A DNA stretch of 64,000 bases from NCBI GenBank assembly GCA_017656255.1, contig JACDOE010000001.1, forward strand, positions 62,001 to 126,000. Reading direction: 5' to 3'. Below are positions 1-8,978 of this stretch, one piece after another. Under the pieces are notes generated by a model. The model saw only the letters and a list, made by a program, of their open reading frames with translations, did no database searches and had not been told where the DNA came from. Each line of letters starts with the position of its first letter. The stretch's first letter is position 1. This DNA comes from Bacillaceae bacterium. GTDB taxonomy: Bacteria > Bacillota > Bacilli > JACDOE01. Position numbers and translations under genes: made by a program.

Positions 1-607
1 CATAAAGATAAATCGGTTCGGTGGGAAGGCGGTAATCCTTGTCTTCTTGTTCACCTTCCGCCAGCGGTTCGGTTTCATCAACATTTCCCAGTGTGATGAT
101 TTCATCCTTGCCGTCACCGTTGACATCCTGTACGGCAAGCGGGAAATAATCAAACATCTTCCCGGTGTAGAGCGGTTCAGATGTCCATTTTTTCATAAAA
201 TGACTTAACAGGGGCACTTCATTTCGCGGCATCAACGGAATGGTTAGAAGCGCTGCGACAATCAGGGCAACGAGTGCGGTCGCAGGCAATTTTCCGTACC
301 ATTTTCCGATTCCCGCCACCAAAAGGATCACCGGAATCGCTCCCAAAACGAGTAGCCATACCGACCATTCCGCTTTATCCATGTTATAGAAGGACTTGTC
401 CATCAGCAGGAACAAGATGCCAAATACGAGAACCTGTCTGCGGTACCGGCGTGGGATAGTCCCTATTAAAAGCAGCAAAGATCCTGACACCAGGATAATG
501 CCCAGATAGGAAAGATCCAGGATTAGCGGTGTCACCAGCAGATGATAGGTAAAATAGAGATAAACGGCGAACAGTATCCATTTGCTGAAGGATAGAAGTT
601 TACTCAT
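1..607 (-). CDS. Membrane protein with FG-GAP-like motif, partial at window edge
   Basis: The reading frame starts at ATG 607-605, has a GGAG ribosome-binding site a few bases upstream, and stays open to base 1, so the C-terminus is missing (about 202 residues seen). The first 140 residues hold about four or five hydrophobic segments. The part after them contains a calcium-loop-like stretch DVNGDGKDEII (near residue 172), typical of FG-GAP/VCBS repeats that form extracellular beta-propellers. The start overlaps the stop of the O-antigen ligase-like gene by 8 bases, so the two are translationally coupled. A role in surface polysaccharide export or modification is inferred from context only; I do not recognise the family. 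Confidence 0.7.
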   Translation of the reverse strand, partial: MSKLLSFSKWILFAVYLYFTYHLLVTPLILDLSYLGIILVSGSLLLLIGTIPRRYRRQVLVFGILFLLMDKSFYNMDKAEWSVWLLVLGAIPVILLVAGIGKWYGKLPATALVALIVAALLTIPLMPRNEVPLLSHFMKKWTSEPLYTGKMFDYFPLAVQDVNGDGKDEIITLGNVDETEPLAEGEQEDKDYRLPTEPIYLY

Positions 608-1850
608 GGCTGTCTCCTTTCTTCAAAAAGGGAAAAGCTAATAACAATCCGCTGAAAAACCAGAAGTAACTGTTCATAAAGGGTACTTCAAAGATGTTTT
701 CCACCCCGTTATGCAGGATGACGGCCAACAGTCCGGTTAATAGTCCTCCGACCAGCCAGTATTCCTTCGTTCCATAAAGGGTTTGCCAGGCCTTTAACAT
801 AAACCGGGTGAGGGAGATCATCAACCAGATGAAAAGAGCGATACCGATCAATCCCAGTTCCGCCAGCGTTTTAAAATAATAACTGTCCACATACGTGGTC
901 CCGAAGTATCGGGCCCCTACCGCTCCGCCGTAATGGCCGATTCCTTTCCCGAAAAAGGGGTCGTATCTCATATAATCATAGGCATTGAGCCAGCGAGCCA
1001 GACGGCCAGCCTGCAAACTCTTATCGAAGTAGGTCTCGGAAAACAGATTAAGAATGCGGATCCGCACCGGGGGCACAAACGCGACAGCGGCTGCCGCAGC
1101 CGCCACTCCGGCGATCAGTAATCGGCGGTCGATGATCACAAACAGGATAGACACCGATCCGAACAGGGCGAGCCATGCTCCACGTGATCCTGACAGAAGC
1201 AGAGCTCCCACCGTGAAAATCAACGCCAGCAGCCAGACCCCTTTCATTCCCTTTTTATGTTCGTACAGAACCAGACCCATGGTCAGCGGGACGATCAGGG
1301 CCATATAACTCCCCAGCACATTGGGGCTGATTACAAAGGAAAAAGCGCGGATTAGTCCCTGCTCGCTGGCGTCAGTCCAGCCGGCGGGGGTTTCGACGCC
1401 GATCACAACCTGGGCTACGCCCACCAGTCCGGCAATGGCCCCGATGACCGCAACAAAACGCATAAAGTTGACGGCATGTTCGATATGATTGATGAGAAAA
1501 AAACCGATCAGGAATGCCAGCATATACTGATAGACAGCGCGAAAACCTTCAATATTCGCAGCCAGATATGGCATATCGATCACCACATGGGCAAGCCCCA
1601 GCATAATGAAGGCGATCAAGGGGACTTTCATCGCGGGAACGCTGCGGTTGCTACCCACCATATGAAACAGGGTAAACATGAACAGCACAAATAAAACCCC
1701 TTCATCCCACAGAGAAGAGACCAGCGGGATAGGGATCCAGTGTTTCAGGATATAGTCAAGCAAGGGATAGGATAAAAACAGATAAAGCCATGTATTCGGC
1801 TGTAAAGGCCATTTCAATAGATTATCTCTTCGAAGTACCGGTTGATTCAT
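600..1850 (-). CDS. O-antigen ligase / polysaccharide polymerase family protein
   Basis: A 416-residue polytopic membrane protein with about ten to twelve hydrophobic segments. The segment LSGSRGAWLA (around residue 220) is the conserved Wzy_C/O-antigen ligase motif, and a large hydrophilic loop follows it, where such enzymes bind lipid-linked glycans. In a Gram-positive it most likely polymerises or transfers a lipid-linked surface glycan outside the membrane. A GGAGG ribosome-binding site precedes ATG 1850. Upstream on this strand is a TATAAT box in the 200-base divergent region shared with the epimerase gene. The acceptor cannot be told from sequence. Confidence 0.8.
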   Translation of the reverse strand: MNQPVLRRDNLLKWPLQPNTWLYLFLSYPLLDYILKHWIPIPLVSSLWDEGVLFVLFMFTLFHMVGSNRSVPAMKVPLIAFIMLGLAHVVIDMPYLAANIEGFRAVYQYMLAFLIGFFLINHIEHAVNFMRFVAVIGAIAGLVGVAQVVIGVETPAGWTDASEQGLIRAFSFVISPNVLGSYMALIVPLTMGLVLYEHKKGMKGVWLLALIFTVGALLLSGSRGAWLALFGSVSILFVIIDRRLLIAGVAAAAAAVAFVPPVRIRILNLFSETYFDKSLQAGRLARWLNAYDYMRYDPFFGKGIGHYGGAVGARYFGTTYVDSYYFKTLAELGLIGIALFIWLMISLTRFMLKAWQTLYGTKEYWLVGGLLTGLLAVILHNGVENIFEVPFMNSYFWFFSGLLLAFPFLKKGDSHE

Positions 1851-2055
1851 GTTGTTCCTCCATTAAAAATAGGTCTGTAACACTCCTCATTATATATGAG
1901 ATATAAAAATGATGCACCTCTTATCAAATATTCGCCCCTGTGTTGGAAATGAGAGGGCCAAAAAAGGATCAACGACCCGGAATGGATGCGCATTGCACCA
2001 GGCCGGTTTCTTAGATAAAATAAATAAATATGATAAATTGCAGAGGAGTGTCGTT

Positions 2056-3006
2056 ATGTCAGATTGTGTCCTGGTGACCGGAGGACTCGGGTTCATCGGC
2101 TCCCATGTTGTCGATGGGCTGATTGAGGACGGGTATCGTGTTGCGGTTGTCGATAATCTCATGACTGGAAAAAAAGAATATGCCCATCCGAAAGCCCGTT
2201 ATTATGAAATAGATATTCGGGACAGACAGCGCCTCACGCAGGTGTTTAAACAAGAAAAACCACAATATATCATTCACCTGGCCGGACAGTCCAGTGTTGC
2301 CGTCTCTATTGAGAATCCGGTGGCAGATGCGGATATCAATATTATGGGGACCCTGAACCTCCTCGAACTGGCTCGGGAGTGGAAGGTGAGAAAATTCGTT
2401 TACTCCTCCTCCGCTGCCATCTACGGTGAGCCGGTGACATTGCCCATCAGGGAGGATCATCGCATCAAACCTCTTTCGTTTTACGGCTTGAGCAAATTTG
2501 TACCGGAAGAATACATACGACTCTATCATGAACTCTATGGGCTCTCTTATACATCGTTTCGCTATGCGAATGTATATGGCCCCAGACAGGATCCGTTCGG
2601 TGAAGGCGGTGTGATTTCCATTTTCATCGGGAAACTGTTGCGGGGAGAAAGACCGGTCATCTTCGGAGACGGGGAACAGACCCGGGATTTCGTTTATGTG
2701 AAGGATGTGGCCCGTGCCAACATTCTGGCCCTTAAAAAAACTGAATCCGCAGTGGTTAATCTGAGTACCCGCAAACAAACGTCAGTCAATCAGCTGGTTC
2801 AGCTGTTAAGTGAGCTGACAGGCACTGAATTTAAACCGGAATATGCCGAAGAAAGACCGGGAGATATCTATCACAGCTATCTCGATCAGCAGGAGATCGA
2901 GTCTTATCTGGGATGGACGCCGCAATTTGAGTTGCGGGAAGGTCTGCGTGAAACGATCCGGTATGAGCAGGAGAAGCAGAAGCTGATAAATTCGAAACAG
3001 GCATAG
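2056..3006 (+). CDS. NAD-dependent epimerase/dehydratase (UDP-glucose 4-epimerase-like)
   Basis: A 316-residue extended short-chain dehydrogenase. The N-terminal TGGLGFIGSH is the Rossmann NAD-binding GxxGxxG motif; the active-site pair is YGLSK (YxxxK), with SSSAAIYG before it and the nucleotide-sugar motif RYANVYGPRQDP after it. The enzyme should epimerise or dehydrate a nucleotide sugar to feed the glycosyltransferases downstream. ATG 2056 is chosen because GAGGAGTG lies just upstream; an in-frame extension to 1909 adds residues without family character. GalE-type is likely but substrate specificity is not visible. Confidence 0.85.
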   Translation: MSDCVLVTGGLGFIGSHVVDGLIEDGYRVAVVDNLMTGKKEYAHPKARYYEIDIRDRQRLTQVFKQEKPQYIIHLAGQSSVAVSIENPVADADINIMGTLNLLELAREWKVRKFVYSSSAAIYGEPVTLPIREDHRIKPLSFYGLSKFVPEEYIRLYHELYGLSYTSFRYANVYGPRQDPFGEGGVISIFIGKLLRGERPVIFGDGEQTRDFVYVKDVARANILALKKTESAVVNLSTRKQTSVNQLVQLLSELTGTEFKPEYAEERPGDIYHSYLDQQEIESYLGWTPQFELREGLRETIRYEQEKQKLINSKQA

Positions 3007-3042
3007 GCGAACAGGATCCGTCTTTAGCCGGGAGAGATGTTA

Positions 3043-4410
3043 ATGAATCAGAACGTAACGCATCAAAATAAAGTGCTGGTTGTGGCCTATCTGTTCCCTC
3101 CCATCGGAGGGATCGGCGTTCAGCGGCCGCTCAAAATGGTCAAGTATCTACGTGATTTCGGCTGGGAACCCTTCGTACTCACCGTCGATCCCGTCTATCA
3201 TGCGACCTATGATGAATCGCTGCTACAAGAGATTCCGGAGGATGTCACGGTGGAAAGGGTTCCGCAGACAGATCCGACTGTTTTTCTGGCTGGGAATAAA
3301 AGCGTAACATCCACGCCCGCCCAGAATCAAACGGCAACCGATCTGACTGCGTCGCCCGGGGCTGTTTCTCGAATGAAGCAGGGCGCGCTTCAGGCAGCAC
3401 GTAGCATGGCCAAGCATATCAAAGATATGATCTTCGTGCCGGATGATCAGGTGTTGTGGTATCTGAGGGCCCGCAGGCGTGCCGTGGAGATGGTGCGAAA
3501 ACATGATATCGATGTCATTTATACCACTTCCGGGCCGCATTCCGATCTGCTGGTGGGGCGTTATGTGAAACAGAAAACCGGCGTCCCCTGGATTGCTGAA
3601 TTTCGCGATCCCTGGACCCAGAACATCCATTTTTCAGCCACCGGCATGCGCAAAAAGATAGAAGAGCGCATGGAAGAGCGTGTCATGCGGGATGCGGATG
3701 TGATCGTCACGGTGACCGATTCATTTGCCCGGGATTTTAAGACCAAATATCCGTGGCTTGACCGGATTAAAGTGATCCATAACGGGTTTGATCCTGATGA
3801 TTATCAGGGAATCGAACCGGTGCCCCATGATGGGAAATTTACGCTGGTCTATACCGGCATTCTGTATGGCAAACGACATCCCCGCTATTTTTTGCAGGCA
3901 CTTCACCAGTTGATTGAGGAGGGAAAAATCCCCCGCGATAAAGTCCGGGTTAAATTTGCCGGCGTCTTTGATTATCCGGGTCAGTCGGAGAATATCGACT
4001 TTGTGAAACGGCACGGACTCGACGATGTGGTGGATGTCCTGGGTTATTTGCCTCATAAAAAGGCCCTCGCTCATCTAAAAGGGGCGGATGTCCAGCTGCT
4101 GATCGGCGACACCGCTCCCCGGTCGGGGGCCTATATTCCGGGAAAACTGTTTGAATACATGGCGCTTGAAAAACCGATTCTGGCCCTGTCTCTTCCCGGT
4201 GAATCCACCCGGATCGTGGATGAGTTCAAGCTGGGCATTTCCGTCGACCCCGTCGATATTTCTGCGATTCAGGACGCGATTTACCGCCTGTATCAGGACT
4301 GGCAAAAAGGAGAAACTGGCGCTCAAAAAAGCCGCTCCGACGGGCTTCATATCTATCGGAGAGATGAACAGGCCCGGATGCTGGCGGAAATCATGAGCAA
4401 TCTTTTATAA
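3043..4410 (+). CDS. Glycosyltransferase, GT4-type
   Basis: About 455 residues with two Rossmann-like halves. The N-terminal LFPPIGGIGVQR is the donor/acceptor loop of GT-B enzymes and YIPGKLFEYMALEKPILAL (about residue 365) resembles the conserved E(x7)E region of GT4 retaining transferases. It should add a sugar from a nucleotide donor to a growing lipid-linked glycan at the inner membrane face. The middle (about residues 85-120) is low in conservation. GGGAGAG lies 7 bases before ATG 3043; an in-frame ATG at 3037 is too close to it. It follows the epimerase by 36 bases in the same direction. Confidence 0.82.
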   Translation: MNQNVTHQNKVLVVAYLFPPIGGIGVQRPLKMVKYLRDFGWEPFVLTVDPVYHATYDESLLQEIPEDVTVERVPQTDPTVFLAGNKSVTSTPAQNQTATDLTASPGAVSRMKQGALQAARSMAKHIKDMIFVPDDQVLWYLRARRRAVEMVRKHDIDVIYTTSGPHSDLLVGRYVKQKTGVPWIAEFRDPWTQNIHFSATGMRKKIEERMEERVMRDADVIVTVTDSFARDFKTKYPWLDRIKVIHNGFDPDDYQGIEPVPHDGKFTLVYTGILYGKRHPRYFLQALHQLIEEGKIPRDKVRVKFAGVFDYPGQSENIDFVKRHGLDDVVDVLGYLPHKKALAHLKGADVQLLIGDTAPRSGAYIPGKLFEYMALEKPILALSLPGESTRIVDEFKLGISVDPVDISAIQDAIYRLYQDWQKGETGAQKSRSDGLHIYRRDEQARMLAEIMSNLL

Positions 4411-4454
4411 AATACGTTATACTAGGTGTGATTTAATTTGTGTGTAGGAGCTGA

Positions 4455-5579
4455 ATGTTAATGGATAGGCCCATTAAGGTAGTTCATATAATCGGGGGCG
4501 GTGAGTACGGGGGAGCGGAAAATCATATTATCCAGTTGATCTCGTCTTTTTCTCCGCAGGTGGAGGCTTCCGTCATCTGTTTCTATGAATCTGCCTTCAG
4601 TGAAGCGCTCCGTAAAAAACAGATCCATGTTGAGGTGCTGGATTATCCCCGTTTTGACCCCCGGATCGCAATCGGACTGGGCCGCGTCCTGGACCAAATG
4701 GGGCCTGATATTCTTCACACCCACGGCGTAAAAGCCAATTTTTTCGGCCGGCTGCTGGCGCGTCGCCGTCATATCAAAGTGGTGACAACGGTTCACAGCC
4801 ATTTGAAACATGATTACGATCGTCTGCCGATTAAGCTGTTAACCTATCTGATGGAATACAGTACACGGCGATTTTCCGATCATTTTATCTGTGTGTCAAA
4901 AGCGATCGGGGAGGATGTGGTCCGTTCCGGTGTTTCAAAGGATAAGGTATCGATTGTCCCGAACGGGATCGAAATGGAACGGTTTCAGGCGTTGACGGAC
5001 CGGACACTTATCAAGCAGGAACTGGGGCTGTCTCCCGATGCCTTCGTGGTGGGCGCTGTGGCCCGTCTTCGCCCCGTCAAGGGCGTTCACCTGCTAATTG
5101 AGGCGGCGGCTCAACTGGTCCGCGATCGGGATGACGTACACGTGGTCATCATCGGTGACGGACCTGAGCGTCCGGAACTGGAACGGCGTGTCAGGGAGCA
5201 GGGCATCGCGGATCACGTGCATTTTCTCGGGTTTCAGCAGCAGATTGAACGTTATATGTACAGTCTGGACTGTTTTGTTAATGCGTCGCTGTCGGAAGGG
5301 CTTCCCCTGGCTGTTCTGGAAGCGATGGCGTGCCGGGTACCGGTTGTGGCCACGTCGGTGGGAGCGGTACCGGAGATGATCGAGCATGAACGTGACGGTA
5401 TCTTGATCGAAAAAAATTCGGTTGAGGCGATTGTGGAAGGTGTCCGTCGGGTGTTGGACGATCCTGCTTTACGCTCGTCAATGGTAGAGAGGGCATATAA
5501 GAAGGTGCTCAACCATTTTACGACTGAAGTGATGGCGCAGCAAAACCAGCACGTGTATCATAGGTTGATGGAGGACTGA
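4455..5579 (+). CDS. Glycosyltransferase, GT4-type
   Basis: A 374-residue GT-B glycosyltransferase. The N-terminus reads VVHIIGGGEYGGAENH (the glycine-rich loop of family GT4), HTHGVKANFFGRLLA follows, and the C-terminal half carries the signature EGLPLAVLEAMA with two catalytic glutamates spaced E(x7)E. It probably acts on the same lipid-linked polymer as its neighbours. TAGGAG precedes the start; ATG 4455 and ATG 4461 are both possible (4 versus 10 bases spacing). It is followed after 5 bases by the flippase gene. Confidence 0.85.
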   Translation: MLMDRPIKVVHIIGGGEYGGAENHIIQLISSFSPQVEASVICFYESAFSEALRKKQIHVEVLDYPRFDPRIAIGLGRVLDQMGPDILHTHGVKANFFGRLLARRRHIKVVTTVHSHLKHDYDRLPIKLLTYLMEYSTRRFSDHFICVSKAIGEDVVRSGVSKDKVSIVPNGIEMERFQALTDRTLIKQELGLSPDAFVVGAVARLRPVKGVHLLIEAAAQLVRDRDDVHVVIIGDGPERPELERRVREQGIADHVHFLGFQQQIERYMYSLDCFVNASLSEGLPLAVLEAMACRVPVVATSVGAVPEMIEHERDGILIEKNSVEAIVEGVRRVLDDPALRSSMVERAYKKVLNHFTTEVMAQQNQHVYHRLMED

Positions 5580-5584
5580 AGAAC

Positions 5585-7150
5585 TTGTTGATACGTTCTG
5601 CTTTTATCATCGTAGCCGTTACCATGGTGGGACGGCTGCTTGGTTTTATAAGAGGGATTTTTATATCACAGGAATTCGGAGTAGGGGCCGAGACGGATGC
5701 CTTTTTTATGGCCTTTGTCATTCCTATGACCCTTCTGATGATTCTGCCGGGAGCGATCAATTCTGTGTTTATTCCCGCGTTGAACCGGGCGCGCACACTG
5801 GAGGAAGGCAGCGAACGGGTCTTGTTTGAAAAGGTGTTTACAATCACGTTTCTGGCGGGTGTTTTGGCCACGGCCCTGATGTATCTGCTGTCCTCTCCTC
5901 TGGTGAGTGTGCTGGCGCCGGGATTTGATCCGGTTAAAAAGGAATTGACACTGGAACTGCTGAAGTGGATGCTTCCTTCCGTTGTGTTAATTGCCCTGAC
6001 CGGTGTTTTTTCAAGTGTATTAAACGTCCATCACCAGTTTTTTTACCCCAGCCTGGGAACGGTGATCAACAGCAGTCTTGTAATTGCTTCCATCTTTTTA
6101 CTGGTGCCGTTCATGGGAATTCACGGGCTGGCACTGGGGACAAGCCTCGGGTTTGCCGGTTACGCCTTGATCATGGTGCCGTCCCTTCTCAAAAAAAAGT
6201 ACCGGTTTCGCATCCGCCGGGAGTGGCGTGGCGATCCGGTCCTGACCGGGATGGGGGAACGGTTTGTTCCGGTTATGATCGGTTCACTGGTCAGCCAGCT
6301 GGCCCTGTTCATTGAGCGAATCCTCGCTTCGGGACTGGGGGACGCCAGAGTTGCATCACTGGCCCTTGCCTACACCGTGATGCAATTGCCGATGGCCGTC
6401 TTCGTCGGCGCCTTTACCGTTCCGCTGTTTCCGCTACTCTCAGAACATGCCCAGCACAAACGGTATGATCAGATGAAGAAACTGCTGGAAAAAGGGGTCG
6501 CCTATCTCGTGCTGATAATGATCCCGATCATGGCCGGGTTGATTATGCTGAGTGAAGACATCATTCGCCTGCTATATGAGCGGGGAGAATTTGACGCAGA
6601 GGATACGCAGTTGACAGCATGGGCCCTAATGTTTTACAGCCTGGCTATTCTGGGCCTCGCACTCAGGGAAACCCTGACCCGGGCCTTCTATGCCCTTGAA
6701 GATACGAAAACGCCGGTGTTGACGGGGTTGGCCGGGATTGTATTCTATGTTGGAATCAGTCTTCTGCTCATGCCGCAACTGGATCACGGCGGTATTGCCC
6801 TGTCATTCAGTTTGGCCGCTTATTTATCAAGTTTTTTGCTGGCGTTCATACTCCGTAAAAAAACGGGCAGAGTACTGTCCGGTCATTTCTGGCTGACCCT
6901 GGTTAAAACCCTGGCAGCATCTGCTGTGATGGCACTGGTGCTGGGATGGATTCACGGATTTCCCGGGGAATATCAGGATGCGGGATGGATGGCCGGCTGG
7001 CCTTCCGTGATTAAGGTGTCATTGTTGATTGTACTCGGGGCGCTGGTCTATGGAGGCGTTCTCCTTATTTTGAAAGAGAAGCTGTTATGGGAAATGATCG
7101 GCCGGTTGTTTCATAGAATCACAGGAAAAAAAGAAAAGGATGTTTCATAA
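5585..7150 (+). CDS. murJ: MurJ/MviN-family lipid flippase
   Basis: A 521-residue protein of the MOP flippase superfamily with about 14 transmembrane helices. The opening GRLLGFIRGIFISQEFG and the stretch ETDAFFMAFVIP are characteristic of MurJ (MviN), which moves lipid II or related polyprenyl-linked sugars across the membrane. TTG 5585 is the start; GGAGG lies about 10 bases upstream inside the end of the preceding gene. Its place inside a glycan cluster next to csaB raises the possibility that it flips the precursor of a secondary cell-wall polymer rather than lipid II; the genome may hold another MurJ or Amj. Basis for the substrate: inference. Confidence 0.88.
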   Translation: MLIRSAFIIVAVTMVGRLLGFIRGIFISQEFGVGAETDAFFMAFVIPMTLLMILPGAINSVFIPALNRARTLEEGSERVLFEKVFTITFLAGVLATALMYLLSSPLVSVLAPGFDPVKKELTLELLKWMLPSVVLIALTGVFSSVLNVHHQFFYPSLGTVINSSLVIASIFLLVPFMGIHGLALGTSLGFAGYALIMVPSLLKKKYRFRIRREWRGDPVLTGMGERFVPVMIGSLVSQLALFIERILASGLGDARVASLALAYTVMQLPMAVFVGAFTVPLFPLLSEHAQHKRYDQMKKLLEKGVAYLVLIMIPIMAGLIMLSEDIIRLLYERGEFDAEDTQLTAWALMFYSLAILGLALRETLTRAFYALEDTKTPVLTGLAGIVFYVGISLLLMPQLDHGGIALSFSLAAYLSSFLLAFILRKKTGRVLSGHFWLTLVKTLAASAVMALVLGWIHGFPGEYQDAGWMAGWPSVIKVSLLIVLGALVYGGVLLILKEKLLWEMIGRLFHRITGKKEKDVS

Positions 7151-7192
7151 ACTTAATAGAGGTATCCTGACATTTGAGAGAGATGGCATCAC

Positions 7193-7214
7193 GGGATCCG
7201 GCCGGATCCCTTTT
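7193..7214 (+). terminator. Possible terminator after the murJ-like gene
   Basis: A perfect 18-base palindrome (GGGATCCGG / CCGGATCCC) is followed by four T. The stem has almost no loop and the T-tract is short, so this is a modest candidate. Confidence 0.4.
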
Positions 7215-7237
7215 GAAAACGGCATCGCATCGGGTAA

Positions 7238-7480
7238 TTATTCCAGATTGAAATCGACCAGCTGGGAGATGGCCCACTGGTTCATTTCATCCGGGTTTTC
7301 ACCGGTAAAAGAGGCGAATATATGTCGATCTCGGGCGACCTGGTCTTCGGAATAGAAATGGACCACCCATTTTTTAGAGGGGTGTTCGACAATTTCATAA
7401 CGAATCCATTCTCCCTGCTGTTTTTTCCAGCGGAACAGCTGTTGTAAAAGAGCCGGGTTTGCCTGGTGAAAGGGTTTCAT
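7238..7480 (-). CDS. Small hypothetical protein (80 aa)
   Basis: Start ATG 7480 has GGGGGA seven bases upstream on the minus strand, and the frame runs to TAA at 7238. The protein begins MKPFHQANPALLQQLF and is soluble, rich in tryptophan and charged residues (KKWVVHFYSEDQVARDRHIF). I do not recognise a domain. The frame can be extended upstream to 7603 but the extra residues are lysine-rich and lack a ribosome-binding site. It stands alone, convergent with the murJ-like gene and downstream of an ATGTTC half-site cluster that may be an operator. Confidence 0.6.
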   Translation of the reverse strand: MKPFHQANPALLQQLFRWKKQQGEWIRYEIVEHPSKKWVVHFYSEDQVARDRHIFASFTGENPDEMNQWAISQLVDFNLE

Positions 7481-7501
7481 GAAGAATCCCCCATTTCTCC
7501 G

Positions 7502-7538
7502 ATGTTCAAATAGGAGGATAATGTTCCTTTTTGAACAT
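7502..7538 (-). promoter_or_regulatory. Candidate operator: three ATGTTC/GAACAT half-sites
   Basis: ATGTTC occurs at 7502-7507 and 7521-7526, and its complement GAACAT at 7533-7538; the last two form a 6+6 inverted repeat with a 6-base spacer. They lie 22-58 bases upstream of the 80-residue minus-strand gene. The spacing differs from a LexA box (GAAC-N4-GTTC), so no regulator is assigned. Confidence 0.35.
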
Positions 7539-7696
7539 ACCATGACTGGTTTTATAATGATTACTTTCTTCTTTTGAACGGGGGATTCCTTCTGTTGTGA
7601 CAAAACTAGTGTCGGTTAGACAGTTTTTGCAAACCGATCCGGGATGGGGAACGGGTCGCTTTATCTGTGCCGAAGTCCCTGTCACGGACGCATTGT

Positions 7697-8809
7697 TCAA
7701 GACTTCAACAGGTCTCTGGCCAGGATACTTCCTCTTTCCGCTTCCCGGATCAAATTCGACATATTTTGATTAAGTTTATGCTGAAGGCCCGGGAGATCCT
7801 GAAGCGATTGTTGCACCCGTTCGGAAAGCTGTTGATAGCTCAGGTCCCGTATGTTTCCCGCTGACGTCATCCCGATCCGCTCCACAAAACGTTCCACTTT
7901 CGGATCATAGGAGAGGGCGACGAAGGGCACCCCGGTCACCGCGGACAAAATGACGGAATGGAGCCGCATCCCCAGCACAAAGTCCATGTTTTCAATCACA
8001 CTGATAATGTCACGGAAATCCATTTTTTGATCCAGTAAAAAGACGCGATGTGGCTTGTCCCGATGGTTCATATGTTTGATAATTTCACGAGATTCGGCAA
8101 TATCTGCCGGATACTGCATGGGAATCAGGTAAATGTTCCAGCCCTGATCAATCATGTCATCCGCCAGTCTGGCCAGTTCCCGGCGGTATCGGGTTTCGTT
8201 CTTCCATTTCCGAACGGATATCGCCATTTTGGGTGAAGCCGAATCGGCAGGCGTGTACTGGTCCAAAATCCGCTGTCCCCGTTCCGGTCCGATTTCTTCG
8301 GGGTTGATGGTGATAGCCGGGTCGGCCGTCACGTGGATCGGTGCCTGGGTCACGCCCAGGTCCTTTAAGTCCTGGCCGGATTGTTCATCTCGAACAGTGA
8401 TAACATCGACCCGATTGACAATTAACCGGATCAATTTTTTGCTTAACGGATGAGAAATGGGGCCCACACCCTGGGCATAAAAGATGACGGGTTTTGTCAG
8501 CATTTTGGCAATCGTTACAATTCCGAGGTAATAGATGACACTGCGGGGACTGGTCGCATCCTGGAGCAGACTTCCTCCGCCCATAACCAGCAGGTCGCAG
8601 TGCTTCACCCGGGTAATGATTTCGGTGGGTTTCCAGCGATTATAAGCGGGAATACCGAAACGTTTTCGGGTTTCATCCGGTTTGTTGGATAAAACGGATA
8701 TTTCTACCCGGTCAAGGTGCCGTTTTAAAGACGAAATGATGCCGTAGAGAACCGCATCGTCTCCGGCATTGTCAAATCCGTAATATCCTGAAATGAGAAC
8801 CCTGGCCAT
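7697..8809 (-). CDS. csaB: Polysaccharide pyruvyl transferase CsaB
   Basis: A 370-residue member of the PS_pyruv_trans family. The N-terminus MARVLISGYYGFDNAGDDA and the central RLHSVILSAVTGVPFVALSYDPKV (conserved RxH motif) match CsaB, which adds ketal pyruvate from phosphoenolpyruvate to the secondary cell-wall polymer. Pyruvylated polymer is the anchor for proteins with SLH domains, so the species probably has an S-layer or SLH proteins. No SLH protein lies in this window. A TATACT box lies about 70 bases upstream on this strand. The gene is convergent with the rest of the glycan cluster and transcribed away from the CAP protein gene. Confidence 0.9.
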   Translation of the reverse strand: MARVLISGYYGFDNAGDDAVLYGIISSLKRHLDRVEISVLSNKPDETRKRFGIPAYNRWKPTEIITRVKHCDLLVMGGGSLLQDATSPRSVIYYLGIVTIAKMLTKPVIFYAQGVGPISHPLSKKLIRLIVNRVDVITVRDEQSGQDLKDLGVTQAPIHVTADPAITINPEEIGPERGQRILDQYTPADSASPKMAISVRKWKNETRYRRELARLADDMIDQGWNIYLIPMQYPADIAESREIIKHMNHRDKPHRVFLLDQKMDFRDIISVIENMDFVLGMRLHSVILSAVTGVPFVALSYDPKVERFVERIGMTSAGNIRDLSYQQLSERVQQSLQDLPGLQHKLNQNMSNLIREAERGSILARDLLKS

Positions 8810-8978
8810 CCGTTCAAACCTTCTTTCTGCTCGTCCTGAAAAAATAAATCACACTTTAGTATATCAGGTTGTCCCGTTGAAGGGAAGAGACATCCGACCG
8901 TCAGGAAAACAGGCCGGGACACGAATGCTATATAAAGGACTGGTACAGAAATAGCTGTGAATACAGGGGGGGTTCAGC

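Noticed and set aside
2059-2778. 239-codon open frame antisense to the epimerase gene
   Set aside because: It lies fully inside a gene with clear family motifs, has no ribosome-binding site and no protein-like pattern.
7502-7538. LexA (SOS) box
   Set aside because: The half-sites are in the opposite order and spacing to GAAC-N4-GTTC.
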